The notes below the pieces were generated by a model that had not been told where the DNA came from, did no database searches, and worked only from the letters and a program-made list of their open reading frames with translations. Made by a program: the position numbers and the translations under genes. Positions 32,113 through 41,410 of a stretch of DNA of 64,000 bases are shown piece after piece (the first letter of the stretch is position 1; every line of letters begins with the position of its first letter). This stretch comes from JAICJR01 sp036494715 (lineage in GTDB: Bacteria > Actinomycetota > Thermoleophilia > Solirubrobacterales > Thermoleophilaceae). The stretch spans positions 3,150 to 67,149 of the forward strand of contig DASXNY010000076.1 in assembly GCA_036494715.1 (NCBI GenBank), given 5' to 3'.

Positions 32113-33636
32113 TCAGCTGACCCGCAGCTCCTTGCCGAACGCGCGCTTGAACACGTCGCTCGTTCGCTCCGCGGCCCAGCGCGCGATCGTCGCATCCTCG
32201 TCGGCCTCGATCGTGAGGTCGACATTGCCGTCGTCGACCGCGATGTGGGCGGCCTTCACCGCCTGGTCACGCGCCCGCTCGAACTGCTCCGCCAGCCGCA
32301 GGACGGCCGAGCAGCGCAGTAGCAGCTCGTCGTCGCCGTCCTCGGTCAGCCTGTCGAAGTCGGCGAGGCTCGGCGTTCCCTTTCGGTGGTAGCGCACCAT
32401 CTGGGCGATCAGCACGGTCTCGCGCTGCGACCAGCCGGGCAGCCCCGCGCTCAGCACGAGGTAGCGCGAGTGGCGGTGGTGGTCGTCGTAGTCGATGGCG
32501 GTGCCGATGTCGTGCAGGATCGCGGCGGCCCAAAGGAGCTCGCGCTCGTCGACGCGCCCCTCGTGGACGCCCGCCTGAGCCAACTCGTCCCAGACCTCGA
32601 GCGCCAGCCGCGCGACGTGCCGCGTGTGGTGGGGCTCCGGGTGGTACTGGAGCGCGAGGTTGAGCACGCTCTCGCGCCGCACGTCCTCGAACAGCGGCGG
32701 ATCGCGGTCCTCGAGCAGCACCGAGAAGAAGATGCCCTCGCGCAGTCCCTCCTCGGTGGTCTCGATCGCGTCGAAGCCGCCGATCAGCATCACCTCCTCG
32801 ATCACGACCGCGGCAGCGAGGATCAGGTCCCCGCGCTCCTTCTTGATGCCGGGGATGCTGCCGCGCTCGGACGCAGGCAGATCGGCCAGCTCCTCGACGA
32901 GGCGCGACAGCTCCTTGCGCTTGAGCGAGAAGCCCTGCACGCCGAACGACGGCAGCCGCTCGTCCAGCTCGGCTGCCGTGGCCAGGTTGCGCAGCGCGCC
33001 GCCGATGCCGGCGATGCGCTCGCCGCGCTCCGCCGCGTCCGCGAGCCATGGCGCGGACGCGAGCTCCGAGCGCACGTGCTCGCGCAGCTCCTCGATCTGG
33101 CTCGCCTTGGCCTTCTCGTCCGGCAGGAAGCGCTCGGTCATGCGTACCGCGCCGAGCGGCCAGGACTGCGCGTCGAGCTCGCGCCTGTCCTTCACGTGCA
33201 CGAGCTGCATCGAGCCGCCGCCGATGTCGAGCGCGACGCCGTCCGTGAGGCTCGTGGAATTGGCGACCGCCAGGAAGCCGTAGCGGGCCTCCTCCTCGCG
33301 CGAGAGCACCTCGATCACGAGGCCCGAGCGCTCGCGCGCGCGGTTGATCAGCTCGTCGCGGTTGGTGGCGTCGCGGATCGCCGAGGTGGCCACCGGCCGG
33401 ATCTCCGTGATTCCGGTCGCGCGGCAGAAGTGCGCATACAGGTCGATCGTCTCGAGCGCGCGCTCCATCGGCTGCGGCTGCAGCGCCCCCGAGGCGTCGA
33501 GGCCCTGGCCGAGGCGCACGCTCTCGTGGATCTCGTCCGTGCGCTTCCACCAGCCGCCGCCAGGCACCCACGTGAACACCACGAGGCGGAAGGAGTTGGA
33601 ACCGAGGTCAATAACCGCGAGCCGGCGCTCGTTCAC
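32113..33636 (-). CDS. ppx: Ppx/GppA exopolyphosphatase with C-terminal HD domain
   Basis: A 507-residue protein. The N-terminal actin-like Ppx/GppA domain has RLAVIDLGSNSFRLVVF (phosphate loop 1), PVATSAIRDATN, ALDIGGGSMQLVHV (loop 2) and GGFDAIETTEEGLREGIFF. The C-terminal domain has an HD phosphohydrolase signature (HTRHVARLALEVWDELAQAG, AAILHDIGTAIDYDDHHRHS). Such proteins degrade polyphosphate and/or pppGpp, linking phosphate storage to the stringent response. Start GTG 33636. Not in an obvious operon, although the RsbW-like gene follows upstream on the same strand. Confidence 0.93.
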   Translation of the reverse strand: MNERRLAVIDLGSNSFRLVVFTWVPGGGWWKRTDEIHESVRLGQGLDASGALQPQPMERALETIDLYAHFCRATGITEIRPVATSAIRDATNRDELINRARERSGLVIEVLSREEEARYGFLAVANSTSLTDGVALDIGGGSMQLVHVKDRRELDAQSWPLGAVRMTERFLPDEKAKASQIEELREHVRSELASAPWLADAAERGERIAGIGGALRNLATAAELDERLPSFGVQGFSLKRKELSRLVEELADLPASERGSIPGIKKERGDLILAAAVVIEEVMLIGGFDAIETTEEGLREGIFFSVLLEDRDPPLFEDVRRESVLNLALQYHPEPHHTRHVARLALEVWDELAQAGVHEGRVDERELLWAAAILHDIGTAIDYDDHHRHSRYLVLSAGLPGWSQRETVLIAQMVRYHRKGTPSLADFDRLTEDGDDELLLRCSAVLRLAEQFERARDQAVKAAHIAVDDGNVDLTIEADEDATIARWAAERTSDVFKRAFGKELRVS

Positions 33637-33699
33637 GTGCGCGACATTAACCCGCTTCGCGCCGCGCCAGCGCCGACAGCCGCCGACCGGCTCGATCAG

Positions 33700-34083
33700 C
33701 TAGGCCGCTTCGAGCTCGAACCAGACGTGCGCGCCCACCGGCGAGCTGCCCCAGCGGGTGGCGAGCTCGTCCACCAGCACGAGGCCCCAGCCGCCCTCGC
33801 GCTCGGGCTCCGCGCTGTGCGGTCCGGGGCTGAAGGCCGGCCCGCGGTCGATCACGTCGACGCGGACGAAGCCTGCCGCCGACTCGATCTCGACCTGAAC
33901 CGAGCCCTGCCCCCAATGCTTCACGGAGTTGCTCACGAGCTCCGAGATCAGCAGCTTGACCGTGTACTCGTCGGCCTGGTCGAGCCCATGCTCGATGCGG
34001 TCGAGCGCCTCACGCGCTGCGCTCGGCGCCTCTACTCCGGAGGCGAGGTCGAGCGTGATTCTGTAGCCAGTATGCCCTTCCAA
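33700..34083 (-). CDS. RsbW-like anti-sigma/serine kinase (HATPase)
   Basis: A 127-residue stand-alone GHKL ATPase: N-box LLISELVSNSVKHWGQGS, G1 VDVIDRGPAFSPGP, G2 GWGLVLVDELATRWG. This is the size and pattern of RsbW/SpoIIAB-like kinases that bind sigma factors or phosphorylate anti-anti-sigma factors. Start TTG 34083 is chosen because GGAGGTG lies 6 bases before it; GTG 34101 would put that sequence inside the gene. The PP2C phosphatase at 51676 could belong to the same partner-switching type of network, but they are not linked. Confidence 0.85.
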   Translation of the reverse strand: MEGHTGYRITLDLASGVEAPSAAREALDRIEHGLDQADEYTVKLLISELVSNSVKHWGQGSVQVEIESAAGFVRVDVIDRGPAFSPGPHSAEPEREGGWGLVLVDELATRWGSSPVGAHVWFELEAA

Positions 34084-34199
34084 TGCTGCACCTCCGATCA
34101 CTCAGCAAAGGTAAGGCGGCGCTCGTGCGGACTGAAACGAGGCAGCACCCGTTTGAGGGTGTGGTGAGCCGTACCTCGGTCAGCTCAGCATTTCCTGAC

Positions 34200-35711
34200 T
34201 CAAGCGTCGGCTGACGACTGTGCCGGGCTCGCCTCGGCGGCGTGCTTCGGCCCGCAGACGACCTCCTCGAGCTCGGCGCACGCCCGCGTGATGCCGTGCA
34301 TCAGCGGCCAGGCGTCGCCGACCATCTCGCGGTCGGCCACGATGCCGAAGTCGATGTGGTCGCGGTAGCTCATCGCCGTGATGTTGAGCCCGACGCCGTC
34401 GGCGATCACCGACACGGGGAAGTGCGCCTCGAGCAGCGAGCCCGCGCCGTAGAGGGGCTCGCGCGGGCCGGGCACGTTGGAGATCACGACGTTCAGCGGC
34501 GGCCGCAGCCGGCCCATGATGTCGAGCGTGGTGCGCGCCGCCATCGCCGCCACCGCCGGCGGGATGAACGCGGTCGCGTCCGTGAGCAGGTTGGCCGGGA
34601 TCGCGCGGTGGCGCTCCTTAGCGCTCAGCAGGTACTCGTGCGCCTTGAGAAGGCGCTCGCGCGGGTCGTCCACGTTGGTCGGGATCGGCACGATCATCAT
34701 CGACACGCGGTTGCCGAACGATCCGTACTCGTGCTCCGCGCGAACCGACACCGGGATCATCGACACGAGCGGCTCGTCGGGCAGTTCGCCCCGCTCCAGC
34801 AGCCAGTCGCGCACCGCGGTGGCGCAAAGCGTGACCACGACGTCGTTGACGGTGATGCCCAGCTCGTTCTTCAGCGCCTTGACCGTGTCCAGCGAGAGCG
34901 AGCCGAAGGCGTAGCGGCGGTGCGCCGAGATCGGGCCGTTGAAGCGTGTGCGCGGCACCGGCGCCGTCTGCATCTCGAGCACGCGCGAGTCGGTGCGGGC
35001 CGCGCCCGTGAAGCCGCGCACGCGCGAGGCCACGCGGCCGAACGTGCGCATGCCGGGCACGCGCCCGACACCCGGCACGTCGACGAGGTTGGCGAGCGTG
35101 GAGGGCGCGGCGCGCAGCGCGCGCAGCGGCTGGCGCGGCAGGCCGGCGAGTCCGCGGCCGAGCATCTCGAGGTCGCTCGGTATGCGCTCGCCGTCGTGGG
35201 CCGGCTCGCGCGGCGGCAGCTCGCGGCCCTCGGGCGAGAGGTCGAGCAGCACGCTCAGGATCTCCGCACCGGACACGCCGTCCACCACCGAGTGATGGAC
35301 CTTCGTGAGCATCGCGACGCGGCCGTCCTTCAGGCCCTGGATCAGGTAGAGCTCCCAGAGCGGGTGCTTGCGGTCGAGCGGCCGCGCGAAGATGCGCGCC
35401 ACCACGTCGGCCAGGCTGCGGTCGTCGCCCGGCGGCGGGATCGCGGACTCGCGGATGTGGAAGTCGATGTCGAAGTCGGGATCCTCGACCCAGTACGGGT
35501 GGTCGAGCCCGAACGGGACCTCCACGAGCCGCCAGCGAAACGGCGGCAGCATGTGCAGGCGCTCCGCGACGAGCTGGCACACGTCGGGCATCCCGAGCTT
35601 GCCGCCCGGCGCCGCGCTCGGGTCGTAAACCGCCAAGCCGCCCACGTGGCCGTACGTCCGCGGCGTCTCCACGGCCAGGAATTGGGCGTCGAGACTCGTC
35701 AGCTGCCTCAT
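34200..35711 (-). CDS. Wax ester synthase / diacylglycerol acyltransferase (WS/DGAT)
   Basis: A 503-residue bifunctional acyltransferase. The catalytic HHxxxDG is HHSVVDG at 139-145, preceded by PLWELYLIQGL; the C-terminal half carries VISNVPGPREPLYGAGS and GLNITAMSYRDHIDFGIVAD. It esterifies diacylglycerol or fatty alcohols with acyl-CoA to make storage lipid, as in Mycobacterium and Rhodococcus. GGGGAGG sits upstream of the ATG. It is monocistronic and divergent from the protease at 35914 across 202 bases. Confidence 0.95.
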   Translation of the reverse strand: MRQLTSLDAQFLAVETPRTYGHVGGLAVYDPSAAPGGKLGMPDVCQLVAERLHMLPPFRWRLVEVPFGLDHPYWVEDPDFDIDFHIRESAIPPPGDDRSLADVVARIFARPLDRKHPLWELYLIQGLKDGRVAMLTKVHHSVVDGVSGAEILSVLLDLSPEGRELPPREPAHDGERIPSDLEMLGRGLAGLPRQPLRALRAAPSTLANLVDVPGVGRVPGMRTFGRVASRVRGFTGAARTDSRVLEMQTAPVPRTRFNGPISAHRRYAFGSLSLDTVKALKNELGITVNDVVVTLCATAVRDWLLERGELPDEPLVSMIPVSVRAEHEYGSFGNRVSMMIVPIPTNVDDPRERLLKAHEYLLSAKERHRAIPANLLTDATAFIPPAVAAMAARTTLDIMGRLRPPLNVVISNVPGPREPLYGAGSLLEAHFPVSVIADGVGLNITAMSYRDHIDFGIVADREMVGDAWPLMHGITRACAELEEVVCGPKHAAEASPAQSSADA

Positions 35712-35913
35712 CTTCTCTACCTCCCCGGATCTTGCGCTGCCGAACTCCCAAAAGGGTGCGCGCAGTTTGCCCCAGATGGTGCAAGCGGGGTGGAACGCGA
35801 TATAACCCCGCTCCCACCTGCCGGGCTGGGAGGGCCTAGGCGGGCGTCAAGAATGACCACCGGGAGGGGACTCATGGAGGACCAGCCCCTTCCCAAGCTA
35901 GGGAGGTGAGACC

Positions 35914-37902
35914 TTGGGTCTCCCGACTTTTTCGCTGCGCCGAGCAGCGCTGGTTGCCTGCGTTGTAGCGGGCGCGGTGCCCGCGTCGGCGGCGGCGGCA
36001 GCCTCGACGCGCACCGCGCTTCCTGACAGCACGCCGAACTGGGCGACCCCGTCGTCGCAGGTCGGCACGGCGCCGAACGCGCAGTCAAAGACCTTCTGGG
36101 TCTACCTGAAGTTCCGCAACCCGAACCAGCTCGATCAGCAGATCGACGCGGTGTCGGATCCGGCAAGTGCCTCGTACGGCCACTATCTGACGCCGGACCA
36201 GTTCCACGCACGCTATGCCCCGACGGGCGCAGCCGTCACCAAGGTGAGCAAGTGGCTGAAGAGCGCCGGCTTCAATGTGAGCTCCGACGTTCCGTCGAAT
36301 AACCGCTGGGTGGAGGCCACGGGCGACGTGGCTCAGATCGAGAAGGCGTTCTCCACTCAGATCCATACCTACCGGCATGCCGGCCGGGTGCTGCAGGCGC
36401 CCGACGGCAACCTCACAATCCCGCGCTCGGTGGGGAGCGAGATCGCCGGCGTCAGTGGCGTCGACGACAGCGACACGCTCGTGCGGCCGCAGGACACGGC
36501 GACGCCGACACCGGGCGACCTGCCCCAGGCACCGCCGAGCCCCGCGTTCGTGAACGCGCCTCCGTGCTCGGCCTACTGGGGCGAGAAGATCGACAGCACC
36601 GACCCGCCCGCCTATGGCGAGCAGCAGCCGTACGCACCGTGCGGCTACACCCCGGCTCAGCTCCAGGGCGCGTACGGGCTGACCGACGCGATCTCGTCGG
36701 GCAACGACGGCGGCGGCCAGACGGTCGCGATCGTCGACGCCTTCGCATCGCCGACGATTCAGCAGGACGCGACGCAGTACTCGCAGCTCCACGGCCTACC
36801 GCCCGTGCAGTTCCGCCAGATCGTCCCGCCGGGCATCTTCAACGCCCCGGCCGACGATCCGTGTGACCCGCAGGGCTGGTATGGCGAGGAGACGCTCGAC
36901 GTCGAGGCGGTCCACTCGATGGCCCCGGGAGCCAACGTGCTCTACGTGGGTGCGAAGGACTGCAACGACGAGCCCCTGATCGACGCTCTGAACACGATCG
37001 TCGACAAGGACCAGGCTCAGATCATCTCCAACTCGTGGGGCGGCGCAGGCGAGGACGAGTCACGCGGCCTCGTGCGTGCGTACAACGACACGTTCCGGCA
37101 GGCGGCTGTCGAGGGCATCGGCGTCTACTTCTCGTCTGGCGACGAGGGTGACGAGATCGCCGACATCGGCACCCGCGCCACCGACTTCCCGGCATCGGAT
37201 CCGCTGGTGACAGCGGTCGGCGGGACGTCGCTTGGAGTCGGGCAGTCGAACGACTACCTGTTCGAGACCGGCTGGGGCACGTCCACCAGCACGCTCACGG
37301 ACGGCGACTGGGCCCCGACCCCACCGGGCGACTACCTGTACGGCGCGGGCGGCGGCACGAGCCAGCTGTTCGCGGAGCCCGGCTACCAGAAGGGCGTGGT
37401 GCCTGGTCGCATCGCGCGTTACTTCGGCGGCCGGCCCGGACGGGCGGTGCCCGACGTGGCGGCCGACGCCGACCCGCAGACGGGCATGCTGATCGGGCAG
37501 ACGCAGACGTTCCCCGACGGCACGGCCAAGTACAGCGAGTACCGCATCGGCGGAACGAGCCTCGCCTCGCCGCTGTTCGCGGGGATGATGGCGCTGGCCG
37601 ACCAGGCCGGCGGGACCCACCACGGGTTCTCCAACCCGCTGTTCTACTCGGACGCCGGCTCGACCGTGTTCCACGACGTCGTGGACCCGGCCAGCCAGCT
37701 GGCGGCGGTCCGCAACGACTACGTCAACGGCGTGGACGCGACGGACGGGACGACCACGAAGCTGCGGTCGTTCAATACCACCGGCACGATCCACACGCGG
37801 CCCGGCTACGACGACGTGACCGGAGTCGGGACGCCCAATGGGCAGACGTTCCTCGACGCGATCGCGAACCCGGGCGCTGCTAAGGGATCAAGGAAGCGGT
37901 AG
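35914..37902 (+). CDS. Secreted sedolisin/kumamolisin-type protease (S53)
   Basis: A 662-residue secreted pro-protease. Start TTG 35914 follows the strong ribosome site GGGAGGTGAG (35901-35910). Signal peptide (RRAALVACVVAGAVPASAAAA), pro-kumamolisin activation domain (about 45-190; VYLKFRNPNQLDQQIDAVSDP, SYGHYLTPDQFHARY), then the S53 catalytic domain with Glu325 and Asp329 (GEETLDVE) and Ser549 (GGTSLASPLF), plus IISNSWGGAG and the C-terminal calcium loop DDVTGVGTPNG. Active at acid pH in known members. Its stop is followed by a 7-mer repeat and a terminator. The 202 bases upstream hold a TATAAC box at about 35801 and several weak hairpins, with no recognised riboswitch. Confidence 0.93.
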   Translation: MGLPTFSLRRAALVACVVAGAVPASAAAAASTRTALPDSTPNWATPSSQVGTAPNAQSKTFWVYLKFRNPNQLDQQIDAVSDPASASYGHYLTPDQFHARYAPTGAAVTKVSKWLKSAGFNVSSDVPSNNRWVEATGDVAQIEKAFSTQIHTYRHAGRVLQAPDGNLTIPRSVGSEIAGVSGVDDSDTLVRPQDTATPTPGDLPQAPPSPAFVNAPPCSAYWGEKIDSTDPPAYGEQQPYAPCGYTPAQLQGAYGLTDAISSGNDGGGQTVAIVDAFASPTIQQDATQYSQLHGLPPVQFRQIVPPGIFNAPADDPCDPQGWYGEETLDVEAVHSMAPGANVLYVGAKDCNDEPLIDALNTIVDKDQAQIISNSWGGAGEDESRGLVRAYNDTFRQAAVEGIGVYFSSGDEGDEIADIGTRATDFPASDPLVTAVGGTSLGVGQSNDYLFETGWGTSTSTLTDGDWAPTPPGDYLYGAGGGTSQLFAEPGYQKGVVPGRIARYFGGRPGRAVPDVAADADPQTGMLIGQTQTFPDGTAKYSEYRIGGTSLASPLFAGMMALADQAGGTHHGFSNPLFYSDAGSTVFHDVVDPASQLAAVRNDYVNGVDATDGTTTKLRSFNTTGTIHTRPGYDDVTGVGTPNGQTFLDAIANPGAAKGSRKR

Positions 37903-37906
37903 ACGG

Positions 37907-37927
37907 GTCCACAGTCCACAGTCCGCA
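37907..37927. repeat. Heptamer repeat GTCCRCA x3
   Basis: GTCCACA, GTCCACA and GTCCGCA in tandem, 4 bases after the protease stop. The same unit family occurs after the GntR gene at 3328-3355. Confidence 0.8.
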
Positions 37928-37930
37928 GGG

Positions 37931-37962
37931 GGGTCGCTCTTTGGGCGGCCCTTCTGCTTTCT
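37931..37962 (+). terminator. Rho-independent terminator of the S53 protease gene
   Basis: GGGTCGC (37931-37937) pairs with GCGGCCC (37945-37951, one G-T wobble) around a 7-base loop, followed by TTCTGCTTTCT. It overlaps the stop of the opposing 120-codon gene by two bases. Confidence 0.7.
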
Positions 37963-38323
37963 ACCGCGAAAGCTCGGGGTGGTGTTTCTGGACGTGCCCC
38001 TCGATCGTGTCGCGGATCCAGCTCCGCTCGTCGCTCGTGGCCATGCGGTAGCGGCCGAGGAGCTCCTTCTGGCCCTCCAGCGGGAGGCCGGCGACGGTCC
38101 AGCCGACCGCGAGGCGCTCGAACAGGAGCTCCCCGCGCCGCTGCCAGCGGTCCTCGGAGGAGGCGGCCGGGGTCGAGTCGAGCTGGCGCACCTGCTTCAC
38201 CGTGCCCGCCGACAGCTCGTCGCGCAGCGTGAGGACGTTGCCCTCGGGATCGGTGTAATCGCTGGTGGCGACCGGCGCTGCCGGCGCCTCGCCGCGGTTG
38301 CGCCGGCGTGACCGCTTGCCCAT
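37961..38323 (-). CDS. Small conserved-looking hypothetical protein
   Basis: A 120-residue basic protein (GKRSRRRNRGEAPAAP...) with no signal peptide. The core reads TDPEGNVLTLRDELSAGTVKQVR, and the C-terminal half is helical (LLGRYRMATSDERSWIRDTIEGHVQKHHPEL). No family is recognised. It lies between two repeat arrays (37907 and 38422) of the types found at 3328 and is convergent with the protease gene. Confidence 0.6.
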   Translation of the reverse strand: MGKRSRRRNRGEAPAAPVATSDYTDPEGNVLTLRDELSAGTVKQVRQLDSTPAASSEDRWQRRGELLFERLAVGWTVAGLPLEGQKELLGRYRMATSDERSWIRDTIEGHVQKHHPELSR

Positions 38324-38421
38324 GCGCCGGAGGCTAGTGGCTCGGGTCGGTGAGATTTCTCAGCAGGATCGACGGCCACTCCGAGGGCCGGATGCCAGAG
38401 GCCGCGAAGCCGGCCTAGCCG

Positions 38422-38453
38422 GCACTCCTGCACTTCCGCACTTCCGCACTTCC
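38422..38453. repeat. Octamer repeat GCACTTCC x4 (degenerate)
   Basis: GCACTCCT followed by GCACTTCC three times, in the gap before the molybdenum hydroxylase operon. Matches the octamer family at 3360-3391. Confidence 0.85.
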
Positions 38454-38461
38454 GCGCTCTG

Positions 38462-38488
38462 CTCCTGCCCGCTGGGCAGGAGTAGAGT
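38462..38488 (+). promoter_or_regulatory. Perfect 9-bp hairpin next to a TAGAGT box before coxS-like gene
   Basis: CTCCTGCCC-GCT-GGGCAGGAG (38462-38482) is directly followed by TAGAGT (38483-38488), a possible -10. The hairpin overlaps where a -35 region would be, so it may be an operator rather than a terminator. Confidence 0.4.
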
Positions 38489-38525
38489 CCGTGCCACTTG
38501 GCTCTTGCTGTGAGGAGGAATAGGT

Positions 38526-39026
38526 ATGGCGGAAAACGTTCGGGTGAACGTCACTGTCAACGGCGAACCGCGCTCATCGGACGTGGAGCCCAGGCTCCTG
38601 CTCGTCCACTACCTGCGCGACAACCTTGGTTTGACGGGCACCCATATCGGTTGCGACACCTCCAACTGCGGCGCGTGCACGGTGCTGCTCGACGGCGAGT
38701 CCGTCAAGAGCTGCACCGTGCTGGCGGCGCAGGCCGACGGCACTGAGGTGAAGACGATCGAGGGCATGGCGCCCGGTGGCAACGGCGCGTTGCATCCCAT
38801 CCAGGAGGCGTTCTGGGAGCACCACGGGCTGCAGTGCGGCTACTGCACGCCGGGCATGATCATGGCCGCCGCGGACCTCCTCGAACGCAATCCGAATCCG
38901 AGCGAGGAGGAGGTGCGTCACGGGCTCGAGGGCAACCTCTGTCGCTGTACCGGCTACCACAACATCGTCAAGGCGGTGATGGCAGCCGCGGAGTCAATGA
39001 GCTCCCCAAAGGGGGCGGGCGTATGA
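38526..39026 (+). CDS. Molybdenum hydroxylase small (2Fe-2S) subunit, CoxS-like
   Basis: A 166-residue ferredoxin-like subunit with the two cluster domains: plant-type 2Fe-2S Cys set in GCDTSNCGACTVLLDG and the second set in CGYCTPGMIMAAADL plus GNLCRCTGYHNI. It passes electrons between the molybdopterin and FAD subunits encoded next. GGAGGA precedes ATG 38526. Its stop overlaps the next ATG (ATGA). It belongs to xanthine dehydrogenase/CO dehydrogenase family enzymes. Confidence 0.94.
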   Translation: MAENVRVNVTVNGEPRSSDVEPRLLLVHYLRDNLGLTGTHIGCDTSNCGACTVLLDGESVKSCTVLAAQADGTEVKTIEGMAPGGNGALHPIQEAFWEHHGLQCGYCTPGMIMAAADLLERNPNPSEEEVRHGLEGNLCRCTGYHNIVKAVMAAAESMSSPKGAGV

Positions 39027-41410
39027 GCACCGTCGCCGAGCCCGCAAGCGCCAGCGGGGGGCCGATCGGCCGCCGCATGAAGCGCAAGGAGGACCCGCGG
39101 CTGATCACGGGCCGCGGCAACTACGTGGACGACATGGTGCTGCCGGGCATGCTCTACATGGCGCTCGTCCGCTCCGAGGTGGCGCACGGCAGGATCACGT
39201 CGATCGACGCGAGCGCCGCCGAGTCCGCCCCGGGCGCGCACGCGGTGATCACCGGCGAGGACCTCGACCTCGGCGCGCCGCTGCCGATGGTGTGGGTGCC
39301 GCCGGGCATCGAGGTGAAGACGCCCGAGCACTGGCCGCTGGCCCGTGGCGAGGTGAACCACGTGGGCGACCCGGTGGTCGCCGTCATCGGCGACGACAAG
39401 TACGGCGTGATCGACGCCGCAACCAAGGTAGTCGTCGAGTACGACGAGCTGCCCGCGGTGATCGATCCCGAGAAGGCGCTCGAGGACGGCGCGCCGCTCG
39501 TGCACGAGGACATCGGCACGAACAAGACACACGAGTGGGCGCTCGGGGGCGGCGACATGGACGCCGCGATGGCCGAGGCCGACGTGGTGGTGGAGCGTCG
39601 CATCGTCAACCACCGCACGGCAGGTGCCGCGATTGAGCCACGCGGCTGCGTCGCCGACTGGCGGACCGACTCGGTGACCCTCTGGACCTCCACTCAGATC
39701 CCCCATCTCGTCCGTCTCTTCCTCGCGGGCGAGCTGGGCGTGTCGGAGGAGAAGATCCGTGTCGTCGCACCCGAGGTGGGCGGCGGCTTCGGCAGCAAGC
39801 TCAACCACTATGCCGAGGAGGTGCTCGCCTGCTACCTCTCGCGCCAGCTCGGCCGCCCGGTCAAGTGGCTCGAGACGCGCTCCGAGAACCTCACCACCAC
39901 GACCCACGGGCGCGACCTCATCGCCTACTGCAAGATGGGGTTGAAGAACGACGGCACGATCACCGGGTTCCACACGAAGATCGTGGCGGACCTCGGCGCG
40001 TACTACCAGCTGCTCACGCCGTTCATCCCGTGTTTCGCGGCGTTCGTGATGAGTGGCTGTTACAAGATCCCGGCGGTCCAGACCGACATCGTCGGGGTGT
40101 TCACAAACAAGTTCGCCACCGACGCCGTGCGCGGCGCCGGGCGGCCGGAGGCCACGCACGCGATCGAGATCATGATCGACCAGGGCGCGGCCGAGCTGGG
40201 CCTCGACCCGCTCGACGTGCGGCGGAAGAACTTCATTCCCAAGGAGGACTTCCCGGCCGAGGTGGCAGTCGGCGTGATCTACGACTCCGGCAACTACCAC
40301 GGCACGCTCGACCGGCTGCTCGAGCACGTCGATCTCGACGCGTTCCGCCAGGAGCAGGCGCAACTGCGCGAGAAGGGCGTCTACCGCGGCATCGGCTTCT
40401 CCACCTACGTGGAGATCTGCGGCCTCGCGCCGTCGCGGGTGGTCGGGCCGAGCGGCGTCGGCATCCAGGGCGGCTTCTGGGAGTCGGCCGTGGTGCGCGT
40501 GCACCCGTCGGGCGCCGCCACCGTCTACACCGGCAGCTCGCCGCACGGGCAGGGTCACGAGACGGGCTTCGCCCAGATCGTGGCCGAGCGCCTGGGCATC
40601 GAGCCCGAGCACGTTGAGGTGATGCACGGCGACACCGACACCGGCCCGTTCGGGATGGGCACCTACGGCTCGCGGACGCTGTCCGTGGGCGGCGAGGCGG
40701 CCGGCCGCGCGGCGGTGAAGGTGTACGAGAAGGCGAAGAAGCTGGCGGCTCACATGCTGGAGGCGGCGCACGAGGACATCGAGCTCGTGGACGGCCGCTA
40801 CCAGGTCAAGGGCTCGCCGGAGAACGGCCTGCCGCTCGCGGACATCGCGCTCGCGGCCTACGTGCCCGAGAACATCCCCGAGGGGATGGAGCCGGGCCTC
40901 GAGGAGACGTCGTTCTACGACCCGGAGAACTTCGTCTGGCCGTTCGGAGCGCACGCCGCGATCGTCGACGTCGACCCCGACACCGGCAAGGTCGAGGTGG
41001 TCCGCTATGTGGCCGTGGACGACTGCGGGCGGGCGATCAACCCGCTGCTGATCGAGGGACAGGTGCACGGCGGGATCGCGCATGCGATCGGCCAGGCCCT
41101 GTTCGAGCAGGTGGTCTACAGCGACGAGGGCCAACTCCTCACCGGCACGTTCGTGAGCTACGCGCTCCCGACCGCCGCGGAGCTGCCCAGCTTCGAGACC
41201 GACCGTACCGAGACCCCGTCCCCGGTCAACGACCTCGGGGTGAAGGGCGTGGGCGAGGCGGGCACGATCGCCGCCACGCCGACGATGGTCAACGCCGTGG
41301 TGGACGCGCTGCGCCCACTCGACGTCACCTACATCGACATGCCGCTCACGCCGATGCGCGTGTGGGATGCCATCCAACAAGCCGGCTCGGCCGGGGGAGG
41401 TGAGTCGTGA
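39023..41410 (+). CDS. Molybdenum hydroxylase large subunit, form-II CoxL-like
   Basis: A 795-residue molybdopterin-binding subunit; ATG 39023 gives the standard opening IGRRMKRKEDPRLITGRGNYVDD. Key segments: VGGGFGSKLNHYAEEVLACYLS, the active-site loop DAVRGAGRPEATH (Val369-Arg374), GQGHETGFAQIVAERLG and GVGEAGTIAATP near the C-terminal Glu. True CO dehydrogenase (form I) has a Cys in AYxCSFR; this protein has the form II pattern (AYRGAGR) with Val in place of Tyr. It probably oxidises an aromatic, purine-like or aldehyde substrate rather than CO. Confidence 0.93.
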   Translation: MSTVAEPASASGGPIGRRMKRKEDPRLITGRGNYVDDMVLPGMLYMALVRSEVAHGRITSIDASAAESAPGAHAVITGEDLDLGAPLPMVWVPPGIEVKTPEHWPLARGEVNHVGDPVVAVIGDDKYGVIDAATKVVVEYDELPAVIDPEKALEDGAPLVHEDIGTNKTHEWALGGGDMDAAMAEADVVVERRIVNHRTAGAAIEPRGCVADWRTDSVTLWTSTQIPHLVRLFLAGELGVSEEKIRVVAPEVGGGFGSKLNHYAEEVLACYLSRQLGRPVKWLETRSENLTTTTHGRDLIAYCKMGLKNDGTITGFHTKIVADLGAYYQLLTPFIPCFAAFVMSGCYKIPAVQTDIVGVFTNKFATDAVRGAGRPEATHAIEIMIDQGAAELGLDPLDVRRKNFIPKEDFPAEVAVGVIYDSGNYHGTLDRLLEHVDLDAFRQEQAQLREKGVYRGIGFSTYVEICGLAPSRVVGPSGVGIQGGFWESAVVRVHPSGAATVYTGSSPHGQGHETGFAQIVAERLGIEPEHVEVMHGDTDTGPFGMGTYGSRTLSVGGEAAGRAAVKVYEKAKKLAAHMLEAAHEDIELVDGRYQVKGSPENGLPLADIALAAYVPENIPEGMEPGLEETSFYDPENFVWPFGAHAAIVDVDPDTGKVEVVRYVAVDDCGRAINPLLIEGQVHGGIAHAIGQALFEQVVYSDEGQLLTGTFVSYALPTAAELPSFETDRTETPSPVNDLGVKGVGEAGTIAATPTMVNAVVDALRPLDVTYIDMPLTPMRVWDAIQQAGSAGGGES

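Noticed and set aside
33637..33916. Extra 89-codon minus-strand gene between Ppx and RsbW-like genes
   Set aside because: It overlaps the GHKL ATPase in another frame and encodes Arg/Gly-rich sequence.
35712..35913. Riboswitch upstream of the sedolisin gene
   Set aside because: GC-rich hairpins and a TATAAC box are visible, but no known riboswitch consensus could be matched.
38954..41380. Long antisense frame of 808 codons opposite the molybdenum hydroxylase large subunit
   Set aside because: It is the shadow of a strongly supported gene in high-GC DNA; its translation is His/Arg/Val-rich with no domain pattern.
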